From positions 80,138,383-80,202,382 of the forward strand of contig JAKGHH010000002.1 in NCBI GenBank assembly GCA_022828595.1: a stretch of 64,000 nucleotides of DNA, read 5' to 3'. Made by a program: the position numbers and the translations under genes. The notes below the pieces were generated by a model that saw only the letters and a list, made by a program, of their open reading frames with translations, searched no databases and was not told the DNA's origin. This stretch comes from Nelumbo lutea. Lineage: Eukaryota > Streptophyta > Magnoliopsida > Proteales > Nelumbonaceae. Below, piece by piece: positions 20,975 to 36,223 of the stretch (positions within the stretch are counted from its first letter, which is position 1; every line of letters begins with the position of its first letter).

Positions 20975-23900
20975 TCCAAATTTAGGAATGAACACGTTCA
21001 TTCCAATCAAAGATATCAACACATTGCCACATCAAAACCATCGGAGCAAAACAGAGCTGAAATCATTCTAGAAAACCCAAGAATATCTAGACCAACTTAC
21101 CTATCAAGACAAAGATAAATCAAACTCAACAATACTGTAACTAGATGCTAATAATTTTAGAGTATTCACTTTCAACGAAACCTCCCTAGAGATACATATG
21201 AATCCAACCCAGCATAGCTTAACAAATCCGGTACACATCTGATATATCTATGGTTAATTTAGGGCAATCTTCCAAATCCCATGAAATTGAGTCTAGCCAA
21301 ACCAAGACAGAACCAACTACACCATATCCAAAACATCCAATCGACCACCAGTCAAATTCTGAATCACAAGCCGAGCATAAAAAAACACTAAACCCTCTAT
21401 TCTAATTTAAACGAAACTAGCATGGCTTTATAAATTAGGAAATCAACTCAACTCCTTCAAAAGATGGAATTATACCTATTCAAAGTAAAATAAAACCAAT
21501 AACCCTGGATTATTCTAAACTCACAAACTTAAACAAACCCAGCATATTTAGATAAAGTAGAAAATAAACTCAAATCCTTTATAAGATTAAAACAGACCTA
21601 TTAAACGAACCATATTTTGATAAACTAAATCCACTCACTCAAAATTATAAGTTCCACAAAAACATATACAAATACATTCAAACTAATCCCCACTGGCCGC
21701 AAAAACGTCCTTATATCAAACGAACTCTCCTTGTCTTCTAACAAGCATAAAAAGAGGTTTCATTATTCAAATCCATAATTATTCAAACAACTTAATATAA
21801 TCACTCAAACCGAAGCGTTATTAACAACCAAAGGATATTATCAAATTATCAGCTGCAACATAGAAACTAATGCAAACCGAATCTATTACAACAGAGCCCA
21901 AACTAATCCAAACATGGCCAATGCAAAATAGAACTTATACAACCACACAATGCAGGCCCAATCTGTCATTCATTAACCAATCCAATCAAAGACACCGAGA
22001 CATTGCCAAATCAAAACCATTGAAGCAAAAATCAAATCAAACAACCCTAGATTATCCAAACCGACCTACCTATCAAAACAAGGATAAGTCAAACTCAACA
22101 AAATTGTAACTAAATGCTAACAACTTTATAATACTCACTTTCAACGAAACCTCTCAATAAAGCTTAACCAATCTGGTACACGTCTGATATAGCTATTGTT
22201 TAATTAAAGGCATTCTTTCAAATCCTATGAAACTGAGTCTAGCCAATCCTAAGTAGACCAACTACACAATATCCAAAACAATCCAAGCCCTAGCATCCAA
22301 TCAACCTCCAATCAAATCCCTAACCACCGACCAAGCAAATATATCACTAAACCTTCTATTCAAATTCAAGCGAAACTAGCATGCCAAGATAAACTAGGAA
22401 ATCAACTCAACTATTTTAAAAAATGAAGTTAGGCATACTCAAAGTAAAATAAAACCATCAAACCTGGATCAATCCGAAAAATCCTACTTATATAAACCTC
22501 AAACAAATAAAAGCAAAAACAACACATAATCACTTTAAATAACAAGAACCAAGCATATTACTACGCTAAACTGACTGACTTAGCAAATTTAGAGAAAGTA
22601 GAAAAAGAACTGAACTCCTTTAGAAGATTAAAACATAGATATTAAAAAAAATAAAAGCAAATAAACTAGGATCAATCCAAACAATTCCGTTAAACAAATG
22701 AAAGCAAAAACTTTATACAATTCATTCCACCAGTAAGAGAGAAGCGTATTACAAATCTAAACTAACTATTCTAAGTTGAAACAACCCATTTTATCAAGAT
22801 AAACTAAGTCAACTCACTCAGAATTTATAAGCGGCAATAAAAGCCATACAAACAGATTCAAACTAATTCCCACTAGCTGCATAAAATTGCTCATTTCAAA
22901 CAAACCCTCTTTGTCTTCTAACAACAATATAAAGCAATTTCATTATTCAAATCCATAATTATTTAAACCACTTACAATAATTCAAAGCCAAGGGTTCTCC
23001 AAAACCAATGTTATCAAATTATCAGCTGCAACCTATAAATTATAATGATTCCTAAAATCTTAAAAGAACAATCCCAATTGAATCCAACACAAGAGAGACC
23101 AAACGAAACCAAACATGGCCAGTAGTACAAATTAGAAGCAAAAAATTGACACACTGTCATCCCAATCAAGGATATCAACACATTGCCACATCAAAACCAT
23201 TGAAGCAAAACATAGCTGAAATCATTCCAGAAAACCCAAGATTATCTAGACCGACGTACCTATCAAGACAAAGATAAATCAAACTCAACCATACTGTAAC
23301 TAGATGCTAATAATTTGAGAGTACTCACTTTCAATGAAACCTCCCCACAATTACAAATGAATCCAACCAAGCATATCTTAACGAATCCGGTACACATCTG
23401 ATATATCTACGGTTAATTTAGGGCAATGATCCAAATCATATGAAATTGAGTCTAGCCAAACCAAGATAGAACCAACTATACACCATATCCAAAACTATCC
23501 AAACCATCTAATCGACCACCAATCAAATCCTCAATCACAAGCCGAGCATGAAAGAACACTAAACCCTCTATTCTAATTTAAACGAAAATAGCATGGTTTG
23601 ATAAACTAGGATCATTCAAAACTAATAAACCTGGATCATTCAAAACAATCCAGCCTATATAACCTAAAACAACTCAAAGCAAATACAAGAAATTAATCAA
23701 TTTAACCAACAAGAACCAAGCTTATTTCTACTATAAACTCACAAATTTAAACAAGCCCAGCATATTTAGATAAAGTAGAAAATAAACATAAATCCTTTAT
23801 AAGATTAAAACAGACCTATTAAACGAACCATATTTTGATAAACTAAATCCACTCATTCAAAATTATAACTTCCACAAAAACCCATACATATACTTTCAAA

Positions 23901-25640
23901 CTAATCCCCACTGGCCACATAAACGTCCTTATATCAAACGAATTCGCCTTGTCTTCTAATAAGCATATAAAGAGGTTTCAATATTCAAATCCATAATTAT
24001 TCAAACAACTTATAATCACTCAAACCGAAGGGTTATTAACAACCAAAAGATATTATCAAATTATCAGCTGCAACATAGAAACAAGTCCAAACCGAATCCA
24101 TTACAATAGAGCCCAAACGAATCCAAGCATGGCCAATGCAAAGTAGAACCTATCCAACCACAAAATGCCGACCCAATCTATCATTCATTAACCAATCCAT
24201 CAAAGACACCGAGACATTGCCAAATCAAAACCATCGAAATAAAACGTAGCAAAAATCAATCCAAACAACCCAAGATTATCCAAACCGACCTACATATCAA
24301 GACAAAGATAAATCAAACTCAACAAAATTGTAACTAAATGCTAACAATTTTATGGTACTCACTTTCAACGAAACCTCTCAATAAAGCTTAACCAATCTGG
24401 TACACATCTAATATAGCTACGGTTTAATTAAAGGCATTTTTTCAAATCCCATAAAACTGAGTCTAGCCAATCATAGGTAGACCAACTACACAATATCCAA
24501 CACAAACCAAACCCTAGCATCCAATCAACCTCCAATCAAATCCATTACCTCCGACTAAGCTAATAGAACACTAAACCCTCTATTCAAATTCAAGCGAAAC
24601 TAGCATGCCTAGATAAACTAGGAAATCAACTCAACTACTATAAAAAATGAAGTTAGGCCTACTCAAAGTAAAATAAAACCATCAAACCTGGATCATTCTG
24701 AACAATCCTACCTATATAACCTCAAACAAATCAAAGCCAAAACAACATATAATCACTTTAAATAACAAGAACCAAGCATATTACTACGCTAAACTGACTG
24801 ACTAGCTTATTTAGAGAAAGTAGAAAATGAACTCAACTCCTTTAGAAGATTAAAACCTAGCTATTAAAATAAAAAATAAAAGCAAATAAACTAGGATCAA
24901 TCCAAACAATTTCGTTAAACAAATTAAACAAATGAAAGCAAAAACTTTATATAGTTCTTTCAACCAGTAAGAGAAAAGCATATTACAAATCTAAACTTAC
25001 TATTCTAACTTGAAACAACCTATTATATCAAGATAAACTAAATCAACTCACTCAGAATTTATAAGTGGCAATACAAGCCATACAAGCAGGTTCAAACTAA
25101 TCCCCACTGGCCGCATAAAATTCCTCCTTTCAAACAAACCCTCCTTGTCTTCTAACAACAATGCTAAGCGGTTTCATTATTTAAATCCATAATTATATAA
25201 ACCACTTACAATCACTCAAAGCCAAGGGTTCTCCAAAATCAATGTTATCAAATTATCACCTGCAACTTATAAACTATAATGATTCCCAAAATCTAAAAAG
25301 AAACATCCCAATCGAATCCAACACAAGAGAGGCCAAACGAAACCAAACAAGGCCAGTAGTACAAATTAGAACAAAAAAAATGATACACTGTCAGCCCAAT
25401 CAAGGATATCAACACATTGCCACATCAAAACCTTCGAAGCAAAACATAGCTGAAATCATTCCAAAAAACCCATGATTATCTAGACCGACTTACCTATCAA
25501 GACAAAGATAAATCAAACTCAACAATACTGTAACTAGATGCTAATAATTTTAGAGTACTCACTTTCAACGAAACCTCCCCAGAGATAGAAATGAATCCAA
25601 CCCAGCATAGCTTAACGAATCCGGTACACATCTGATATAT
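20975..25640. repeat. Satellite A, about 2.2-kb dimeric higher-order repeat
   Basis: Two related subunits alternate. Subunit A carries GATATCAACACATTGCCACA (anchor at 21021, 23180, 25414) and subunit B carries GACACCGAGACATTGCCAAA (anchor at 22000, 24214). A-to-A spacing is 2159 and 2234 bp, B-to-B 2214 bp, A-to-B about 0.98-1.03 kb and B-to-A about 1.18-1.20 kb. Both subunits share landmarks such as CTTGTCTTCTAACAA, TTATCAGCTGCAAC, AATCCCCACTGGCC and ACTCACTTTCAACGAAACCT. The plus strand is A/C-rich and poor in G. Short ORFs (21870-22109, 25242-25475) recur with the repeat and are not genes. Confidence 0.95.
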
Positions 25641-27850
25641 ATTCTCTCTTATTTTCTTGCCTAATTATTTATATACTTATTTTAAAAAGTTAAAAGACTT
25701 TGTTGATTTAATTTACTAGATTATTTAATTATTTCCCTCTTTTATTACCGCTCTGTGTCCAACATTTAAAGGTTGTCAATGGGTGGGGTTTGTCCTACGT
25801 AGCTTGGATATTTTATTTATTTTATTAAATTAAATTATTCATTTATATATTTTACAAATATATGTAAATTATTATCCATAGATTTCTATTTATTTAATTT
25901 ACTAGTTTATTTTATTAATTAATAATTTATGAAGAGTTTAGGGTCTGAGTTGGGATTAAACCTATTCACAGGTAGTTTCATGTTCGGGAAGGGCTTTGTC
26001 TTTATATCAATAGAATATATTGAAGCCCAACTTTAAGCCCAATCCAACCATCAGGTCTATCTCTTCCCAGCGAGGAAATTGTTATTCTTTAGTACTCTCT
26101 CATTTCCTCACCAATTAATTTATATATTTAATTTAATAAGTTATAAATTTTATTTATTGAATTTTATCAACATATCATTTCCCTCTATCTCCCCCTCCCT
26201 CTCCCTGAGTCCAATATTTTGGGTTGGTTTTAGATAGTTTGGATATTTACTTACTTATTTGTTTATTTATTATTTTACTATATGAATTAAATCTTTATCT
26301 ACAGATTTTATTATTTAGCTTAATAAATTATATAATTAATGAATAAATTATATTATTAACAATATATTTCTCTCTCTCTCTCTCTCTCTGGATCCTTATT
26401 TTTTGGGCTATCAACGAGTTAGGTCTAGAGTGGGATATGTACCTATCCTATTCCAATAATAAATGACATTTTATTTATTTATTTTACTAAACCAAATTAT
26501 TCATTTATAACTTTTAATACATTAGATAAACTATTATGTATAAAATTTTATTTATTTGATTCAACCCAACACCCAATAATAAATAAATATTTAGTTATTT
26601 TATTAAATTAAATCATTGATTTTCTTATTTTACAAAATTAAGTAAAATATTATCCATAGGTTTCTATTTTTTAATTTACTAAATTATTCAAGTAGTTAAT
26701 AATTTATTTAAAAATTAAGTTATTTCAATCTCTCTCCCCGATCCTAATATTTAGGGCTAATTAGTAGGTTAGGTCTCATTTGAGATTAAAAATTATTAAT
26801 GGGTTGGGCTAGGTTTGGATTGGGAATTGCGTTTATATCAATAGAGTATATTTAAGCCCAAGTCTGAGTTTGGGTCGGCCTTCGGGCCTAGATCTTGGGC
26901 ATGAGCTCGACGTTCATATAATGGTGAGAAAATTCTTTGTTTCTCTCTCATTTTCTTACCCAATTATTTATATAGTTATGTTATTAATTTAAAAAAGTTA
27001 TTTATTGAATTTTACTAAATTGTTTACTCTATAAACAAGTTATTTCTCTCTTTCTCCCTCTCCGAGTTAAATATTTAGGGTTGTAATAACCAATTACATG
27101 GATGTCATAGATACCATGGATATTTCTTTATTTTTTATTTTACTAAATTAACTAAATTACTATCTACAGATTTTATTCATTTAGTTTAATAAATTATTCA
27201 ATTAATTAATAATTTAGTTTACTAACAAATTATTTTGGGCTATCAACAAGTTAGGTCTAGAGTGGGATGGCATGTACCTGTCCCATCCCAATAATAAATG
27301 AAAACTTATTTATTTATTTATTTTACTAAAATAATTTATTCATTTATATATTTAAGTAGATTAGATAAAATATTATGTATAAATTTTTATTTATTTGATT
27401 CAACCCGACTACAATAATAAATGAGTATTTAGTTATTTTATTAAATTAAACTGTTGATTTGTTTATTTTACAAAATTAAGTAAAAATATTATCCATAGAT
27501 TTCTATTTTTAATTTACTAAATTATTCAAGTAATTAATAATTTATTTAACTATTTAGTTATTTCAATCTCTCTCCCAAAGCCTAATATTTAGGGCTATTA
27601 GAAGGTTAGGTCTCAGCTTGGATTAAAATTATGAACGAAATCAATAGAACATATTTATGCGCAAGTCTGAGTCTAGGTTGAACTTCGGGCCTACATCTTG
27701 AGCATGAGCCTAAAGTTCATATAGAGCCCGAATCATGGGGAGGAAATTCTTTGTTCCTCTCATTTTCTCACCTAATTACTTATATAGTTATGCTATTAAG
27801 TTAAAAAATATTTACTGAACTTACTAAATTAATTTAGTTTATAAACAAAT

Positions 27851-27902
<52 letters not shown>

Positions 27903-28438
27903 TTGAGTTACATATTTAGGGTTGTCAATGGATTGGGTTTAGATCTTGATAGTTTGGATATTTATTTATTTTTCCAAAAGTTAGGAAATTATTATCCATA
28001 GGTTTTATTTATTTACGTAACTAAATTGTTCATCTATTTAATGATTTAATTTATGAACAATAGATTAGTTCTGGTGTCAAATAGGCTGTACATGACTTGT
28101 CCCAATAATAAATACAAATTTATTTATTTATTTTACTAAATTAAATTATTCATTTATTCGTTTTAATATATTAAATAAATTATTCTCCATAAAGTTTTAT
28201 TTATTTAATTCAACCTGTGACCAATATTTATGGTTGTCAATGGTGCAAGTTTGGTTGGGGATAGCTTGGACTAGTCTAACACCAATCACAAGTGAATATT
28301 TATTTATATTTTTTGTTAAAGTTAATTATTGATTTATCTATTTTATAAAATTAAGTAAATTATTATCCATAGATTTATATTTACTTAATTTATTGAATTC
28401 TTTAATTAACTAATTAATTAATTATTTTCCTTACAACT

Positions 28439-28479
<41 letters not shown>

Positions 28480-30241
28480 AGAGACTATTTTTAGGGTAAC
28501 TAATATGTTTAGTGAGGTGTGGGATAGGATGTACCTGTCCCGTCCCAGTAATAAATGTAATTTTATTTAATTATTTTACTAAACCAAATTAATCATTAGT
28601 TATTTTACAAAATTAACTAAATTGGTATCCATAGGTTCCTATTTATTTAATTTATTAAATTATTCAAATAGTTAATAATCCATAGATTCCCCGCCAACCC
28701 GAGCAAAATATTAAGGTTTATAAATTGGATAGGTATCAATTGGGGTTAAACCTTTTCATTGATTGGGCCACGTCTGGTTTGGGCTTTGCCTTTATATCAA
28801 CAGAACTTATTAAGGCCCAAGTCTAAGCCTAGGCCAACCATCAAGCCTAGATTTTGAGCCTATGCCAACCATCATATAAAGCTTGGATTTTTTCTTGCCT
28901 AATTATTTATATACTTATTTTAAAAAGTTAAAAGATTTTATTGATTTAATTTACTAGATTATTTAATTATGTCCCTCTCTATCTTACTGCTCGGTGTCCA
29001 ATATTTAAGGGTTGTCAACAGGTGGGGATTGGTGTAGGTAGCTTGGATATTTATTTATTTTATTAAATTAAATTATTCAATTATATATTTTACAAAATTA
29101 AGAAAGTTATTATCCATAGATTTCTATTTATTTAATTAACTAATTGACTTCATTAATTAATAATTTATTAACAAGTTAAGGAGGTTGGGATTAAACTTGT
29201 TCACAAGCAGTGCGAAGTTTAGGTTGGACTTTGTCTTTATTCAATAGAATATATTAAAGCCCAACTTTAAGCTCAACCCAACCATTAGACCTATCTCTTG
29301 AGTCGAGTTGGCGAGGAAAGTGTTATTGTTTATTACTCTCTTATTTCCTTACCAATTTATTTATATATTTAATCTAGTAAGTTAAAAACTTTTATTTATT
29401 TAATTTGCTAAACGGTTTAATTTTATCCAAAATTTTTTTCACTATATCTCTCCCTCCCCGAGTCTAATATTTTGGGTTATCAATGGGCCGGGCTTGGTTT
29501 TAGATAGATTAGATATTTATTAATTATTTTACTAAATGAATTGAGTCAATATATATAGATTTTATTATTTAGTTTAATAAATTAGTTAATAATTTATTTT
29601 TCTCTTTCTCTGGATCCTTATTTTTTGGGTTATCAAGGAGTTAGGTCTAGTTTGGTATAGCATGTACCTGTCCCATCCCAATAATTAATGAAATTTTATT
29701 TATTTATTTATTTTACTAAACTAAATTATTCGTTTATATATTTAAATACATTAGATAAACTATTATGTATCAATTTTTATTTATTTGATTCAACCCAACA
29801 CTCAATAATAAATTAGTATTTAGTTATTTTATTAAATTAAATTGTTGATTTGTTTATTTTACAAAATTAAGTAAAATATTATCCATAGATTTCTATTTTT
29901 TAATTTACTAAATTATTCAAGTAATTAATAATTTATTAAACTATTTAGTTATTTCAATCTCTCTCCCAAAGCCTAATATTTAGGGCTATTAGAAGGTTAG
30001 GTCTCAACTTGGATTAAAATTATTAACGGGATCAATAGAACATATTTATGCGCAAGTCTGAGTCCAGGTTGAACTTTGGGCCTACATTTTGAGCATGAGC
30101 CTAAAGTTCAAATAGAGCCCGAATCATGGTGAGGAAATTCTTTGTTCCTCTCATTTTCTCACCTAATTACTTATATAGTTATGCTATTAAGTTAAAAAAT
30201 ATTTACTGAACTTACTAAGTTATTTTAGTTTATAAACAAAT

Positions 30242-30293
<52 letters not shown>

Positions 30294-33200
30294 TCCTCTT
30301 GAGTTACATATTTAGGGTTGTCAATGGATTGGGTTTAGATCTAGATAGTTTGGACATTTATTTATTTTTCCAAAAGTTAGTAAGTTATTATCCGTAGATT
30401 TTATTTATTTATGTAACTAAATTATTCATCTAATTAATGATTTAATTTATGAACAACGGATTAGTTCTGGTCTCGAATAGGTTGTACATGTATTTTCCCA
30501 ATAATAACTAAAATTTTATTTATTTATTTTACCAAATTAAATTATTCATTTATTTGTTTTAATATATTAAATAAATTATTCTCCATAAAGTTTTATTTAT
30601 TTAATTCAACCTGTGACCAATATTTACGGTTGTCAATGATGTAAATTTGGTTGGGGATAGCTTGGACTAGTCTTGCAACAATCACAAGTGAATATTTATT
30701 TATATTTTTTGTTAAAGTTAATTATTGATTTATCTATTTTATAAAATTAAGTAAATTATTATCCATTGATTTCTATTTACTTAATTTATTGAATTCCTTA
30801 CTTAACTAATTAATTAAATATTTTTCTAACAAATTATTTCTCTTTCTCTCTCTCTCTCTCTCTCTCCCGGAGAATATTTTTAGGGTAATTAATATGTTTA
30901 GTGAGGTGTGGGATAGGATGTACCTGTCTTGTCCCAATGTAACTACTTACAATGATGCCATTAATAAAGAGCTAACTACTCTCTCTTTTTCTTGCCTAAT
31001 TATTTATATACTTATTTTAAAAAGTTAAAAGATTTTATTGATTTAATTTACTAGATTATTTAAGTATATCCCTCTCTATCTTTCTGCTCGGTGTCCAATA
31101 TTTAAGGGTTGTCAACAAGTGGGGATTGGTCGAGGTAGCTTGGATATTTATTTATTTTATTAAATTAAATTATTCAATTATATATTTTACAAAAATAAGA
31201 AAATTATTATCCATAGATTTTTATTTATTTAATTAACTAATTGACTTCATTAATAAATCATTTATTAACAAGTTAAGGATGTTGGGATTAAACTTGTTCA
31301 CACGCAGTGCCAAGTTTGGGTTAGACTTTTTCTTTATTCAATAGAATATATTGAAGCCCAGCTTTAAGCCCGACCCAACCATTAGACCTATCTATTGAGT
31401 TGAGCCCAACGAGGAAAGTGTTATTGTTTATTACTCTCTTATTTCCTCACCAATTTATTTATATATTTGATTTAGTAAGTTAAAAATTTTTATTTATTTA
31501 ATTTTCTAAACGATTTAATTTTATCAAAAAATTATTTCACTATATGTTCTAGAAATCTCTCTTCCATATTTGTTGCTAACATGTAACTATTTACAATGAT
31601 GCCATTAATAAAGAGCTAACTACTCTCTCTTTTTCTTGCCTAATTATTTATATACTTATTTTAAAAAGGTAAAATATTTTATTAATTTAATTTACAAAAT
31701 TATTTAATTATATCCCTCTCTATCTTACTGCTTGGTGTCCAATATTTAAGGGTTGTCAATAGGTGAAATTAAGAAAATTATTATCCATAGATTTCTATTT
31801 ATTTAATTAACTAAATGACTTCATTAATTAATCATTTATTAACAAGTTAAGGAAGTTGGGATTAAACTTGTTCACAGGCAGTGCCAAGTTTGGGTTGGAC
31901 TTTGTCTTTATTCAATAGAATATATTGAAGCCCAGCTTTAAGCCCGACGAGGAAAGTGTTATTGTTTATTTCTCCCTTATTTCCTCACCAATTTATTTAT
32001 ATATTTAATTTAGTAAGTTAAAATTTTTTATTTATTTAATTTGCTAAATGATTTAATTTTATCAAAAAATTATTTCACTATATCTCTCCCTCCCCGAGTC
32101 TAATATTTTGGGTTATCAATGGGCCGAGCTTGGTTTTAGATAGATTGGATATTTATTTATTATTTTACTAAATGAATTGAGTCATTATATATAGATTTTA
32201 TTATTTAGTTTAATAAATTAGTTAATAATTTTTTTTCTCTTTCTTTGAATCCTTATTTTATGGGGTATCAACGAGTTAGGTCTAGTGTGGTATAGCATGT
32301 ACCTGTCCCGTCCCAATAATTAATGAAATTTTATTTATTTATTTATTTTACTAAACTAAATTATTTGTTTATATATTTAAATACTTTAGATAAACTATTA
32401 TGTATAAAATTTTATTTATTTGATTCAACCCGACACCCAATAATAAATGAGTATTTAGTTATTTATTAAATTAAATTGTTGATTTGTTTATTTTACAAAA
32501 TTAAGTAAAATATTATCCATAGATTTCTATTTTTTAATTTACTAAATTATTCAAGTAATTAATAATTTATTAAACTATTTAGTTATTTCAATCTCTCTCC
32601 CAAAGCCTACTATTTAGGGCTATTAGTAGGTTAGGTCTCAACTTGGATTAAAATTATTAACGGGATCAATAGAACATATTTATGCGTAAGTCTGAGTCTA
32701 GGTTGAATTTTGGGCCTACATCTTGAGCATGAGCCTGATGTTCAAATAGAGCCCGAATTATGTTGAGGAAATTCTTTGTTCCTCTCATTTTCTCACCTAA
32801 TTACTTATATAGTTTTGCTATTAAGTTAAAAAATATTTATTGAACTTACTAAGTTATTTTAGTTTATAAACAAATTATTTCTCTCTCTCTCTCTCCCCCT
32901 CTTGAGTTACATATTTAGGGTTGTCAATGGATTGGGTTTAGATCTAGATACTTTGGATATTTATTTATTTTTCCAAAAGTTAGTAAGTTATTATCTGTAG
33001 ATTTTATCTTTATTCAATAGAATATATTGAAGCCCATCTTTAAGCCCCACCCAACCATTAGACATATCTCTTTTGTTGAGCCCGACGAGGAAAGTGTTAT
33101 TGTTTATTTCTCACTTATTTCCTCACCAATTTATTTATATATTTAATTTAGTAAGTTAAAAATTTTTATTTATTTAATTTGCTAAACGATTTAATTTTAT

Positions 33201-35320
33201 CAAAAAATTATTTCACTATATGTTCTAGAAATTTCGCTTCCATATTTGTTGCTAACATGTAACTATTTACAATGATGCCATTAATAAAGAGCTAACTACT
33301 CTCTCTTTTTCTTGCCTAATTATTTATATACTTATTTTAAAAAGTTAAAAGATTCTATTGATTTAATTTACAAAATTATTTAATTATATCCCTCTCTATC
33401 TTACTGCTCGGTGTCCAATATTTAAGGGTTGTCAACAGGTTGGGACTGGTCTAGGTAGCTTGGATATTTATTTATTTTATTAAATTAAATTATTTAATTA
33501 TATATTTTACAAAATTAAGAAAAATATTATCCATAGATTCCTATTTATTTAATTATCTAATTTACTTCATTAATTAACCATTTATTAACAAGTTAAGGAT
33601 GTTGGGATTAAACTTGTTCACAGGCAGTGCCAAGTTTGGGTTGGACTTTGTCTTTATTCAATAGAATATATTGAAGCCCAGCTTTAAGCCCGACCCAACC
33701 ATTAGACCTATCTCTTGAGTTGAGCTCGATGAAAAAAGTGTTATTGTTTATTTCTCTCTTATTTCCTCACCAATTTATTTATATATTTAATTTAGTAAGT
33801 TAAAAAATTTTATTTATTTACTTTGCTAAACGATTTAATTTTATCAAAAAATTATTTCACTATATCTTTCCCTCCTTGAGTCTAATATTTTGGGTTATCA
33901 TTGGGCCGGGCTTGGTTTTAGATAGATTGGATATTTATTTATTATTTTACTAAATGAATTGAGTCATTATATATATATATTATTTAGTTTAATAAATTAG
34001 TTAATAATTTATTTTTCTCTTTCTCTGAATCCTTATTTTTTGGGTTATCAACGAGTTTGGTCAAGTGTTGTAATGCATGTATCTGTCCCGTCCCAATAAT
34101 TAATATTTTTTTTATTTTACTAAACTAAATTATTTATTTATATATTTAAATACATTAGATAAACTCCTATGTATAAATTTTTATTTACTTGATTCATCCC
34201 GACACCCAATAATCAATGAGTATTTAGTTATTTTATTAAATTAAATTGTTGATTTGTTTATGTTACAAAATTAAGTAAAATATTATCCATAGATTTCTAT
34301 TTTTTAATTTACTAAATTATTCAAGTAATTAAAAATTTATTTAACTATTTAGTTATTTCAATCTCTCTCCCTAAGCCTAATATTTAGGGCTATTAGTTGG
34401 TTAGGTCTCAGCTTGGATTAAAATTATTAACGGGATCAATAGAACATATTTATGCGCAAGTCTGAGTCCAGGTTGAACTTCAGGCTTACATCTTGAGCAT
34501 AAGCCTAAAGTTCATATAGAGCCAGAATCATGGTGAGGAAACTCTTTGTTTCTCTCATTTTCTCACATAATTATTTATATAGTTATGCTATTAAGTTAAA
34601 AAATATTTACTGAACTTACTAAATTATTTTAGTTTATAAACAAATTATTTCTCTCTCTCTCTCTCTCTCTCCCTCCTGAGTTACACATTTAGGGTTGTCA
34701 ATGGATTGAGTTTAGATCTTGATAGTTTGGATATTTATTTATTTTTCCTAAAGTTAGTAAATTATTATCCATAGGTTTTGTTTATTTACGTAACTAACTT
34801 ATTCATCTAATTAATGATTTTTGAACAATGGATTAGTTATGGTGTCGAATAGGCTATACATGTCTTGTCCCAATAATAACTAAAAATTTATTTATTTATT
34901 TGACTAAATTAAATTATTCATTTATTTGTTTTAATATATTAAATAAATTATTCTCCATAAAGTTTTATTTATTTAATTCAACCTGTGACCAATATTTACG
35001 ATTGTCAATGATGTAAGTTTGGTTGGGGATAGCTTGGACTTGTCTTGCACCAATCACAAGTGAATATTTATTTATATTTTTTTTGTTAAAGTTAATTATT
35101 GATTTATCTATTTTATAAAATTAAGTAAATTATTATCCATAGATTTCTATTTACTTAATTTATTGAATTCTTTAATTAATTAATTATTTTCCTAACAAAT
35201 TATTTCTCTCTCTCTCTCTCTCTTCCGGAGACTATTTTTAGGGTAACTAATGTGTTTAGTGAGGTGTGGGATAGGATGTACCTATCTCGTCCCAATAATA
35301 AATGTAATTTTATTATTTTA
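25641..35320. repeat. Satellite B, first block: AT-rich multi-subunit tandem repeat with CT tracts
   Basis: Diverged subunits repeat in the same order: a CT tract, 'GAG.CTAATATTTAGGG(T)TGTCAA.GG', 'GGATATTTATTTATTTTACTAAATTAAATTATTCATTTATAT', 'ATTATCCATAGATTTCTATTTATTTAATTTACTAAATTATTCAAG', and GC-richer 'AAGCCCAAGTCTGAG..' blocks. The marker GCGCAAGTCTGAG (or one-base variant) lies at 27659, 30050, 32684 and 34454, so the longer period is about 1.8-2.6 kb with internal deletions. CT runs stand at about 26368-26389, 27857-27899, 28442-28477, 30247-30297 and 34651-34672. No coding potential. Confidence 0.93.
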
Positions 35321-35658
35321 AAGTAGTATATATTATTTTATGGAAAAGGTTTGCAAAAGGTTTTAACCTCGGAATCCAACTGAGTAGAGAGTGTGACATT
35401 ATACCTTGATTTTCCTGTTCCATCAACGTCAAATGTGGATTTGTCATGATTGAGGACCGGAGGAAAAAAATCCACCAGTGTTTCAAAATAGGAAAAAATG
35501 TAATGTTTTAAAAACTGACCTAAAAGCTAAAACATTTTTTCCTTTGGGTCATTGGTCACTGGTTTCGAGCGTCTAGGTCCAACGGGTAAGACAGTGCCAC
35601 GTCAACATGGTCTAACGTGTTGACTGTGCATCTATTCTGATATGTAGGTATGTATATG

Positions 35659-35739
<81 letters not shown>

Positions 35740-36223
35740 ATTTTTCCAACTTCATTCGGAGAATTTCTTTTTGCTTTAATATCTTTATTCTAGTGGTGGT
35801 GGGGGATGTGTTGTGATTTTACATATGCAAGTTCGCATTTGCAACTTGAAAATCTAAGTTCTGATATGCGTAGATAACCTAAACAAGTTAATGGCACTTA
35901 TGATTTGTTTAGTATTATGCATCTAGTCTTAGTGTTTTATGATAATCTCAATTTGTTCCCTTTTTCAAGGGTTGTGTTTTACTTAAAGTTCGTCTTCCAA
36001 ACTTCATGCCTAAAGGGTTGAAATCTATAAAATTAAACTGAGTGATCAAAAAGCTTGGTTTCGAAGTTGTTTTCAATGGTTAATGAATTGGATGGTGAAA
36101 ATTTTGGAATTGACCCTTGAAACTAGAAAGACAAAGTCTTGATACAAATGATTACAGATTTGTGGTCAAGATTGTATGTTGCAAACAACAACATTGTTGC
36201 ATGAAGCTTAGTATCCTCTAACT
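35321..36223. other. Unassigned stretch with (TA)n microsatellite
   Basis: Satellite B ends near 35320. 35340-35640 is ordinary low-copy-looking sequence without a recognised gene. A long (TA)n tract occupies about 35665-35733. 35800-36220 shows no gene or element ends. Confidence 0.6.

Noticed and set aside
21870..25475. Asn/Thr/Gln-rich ORFs in satellite A, also at 60979, 62349 and 63496
   Set aside because: They recur with the repeat unit, are broken in other copies and have no domain. They are by-products of A/C-rich satellite DNA.
35665..35733. Possible replication origin or matrix-attachment site at the long TA tract
   Set aside because: A simple microsatellite is sufficient explanation; nothing else supports a function.
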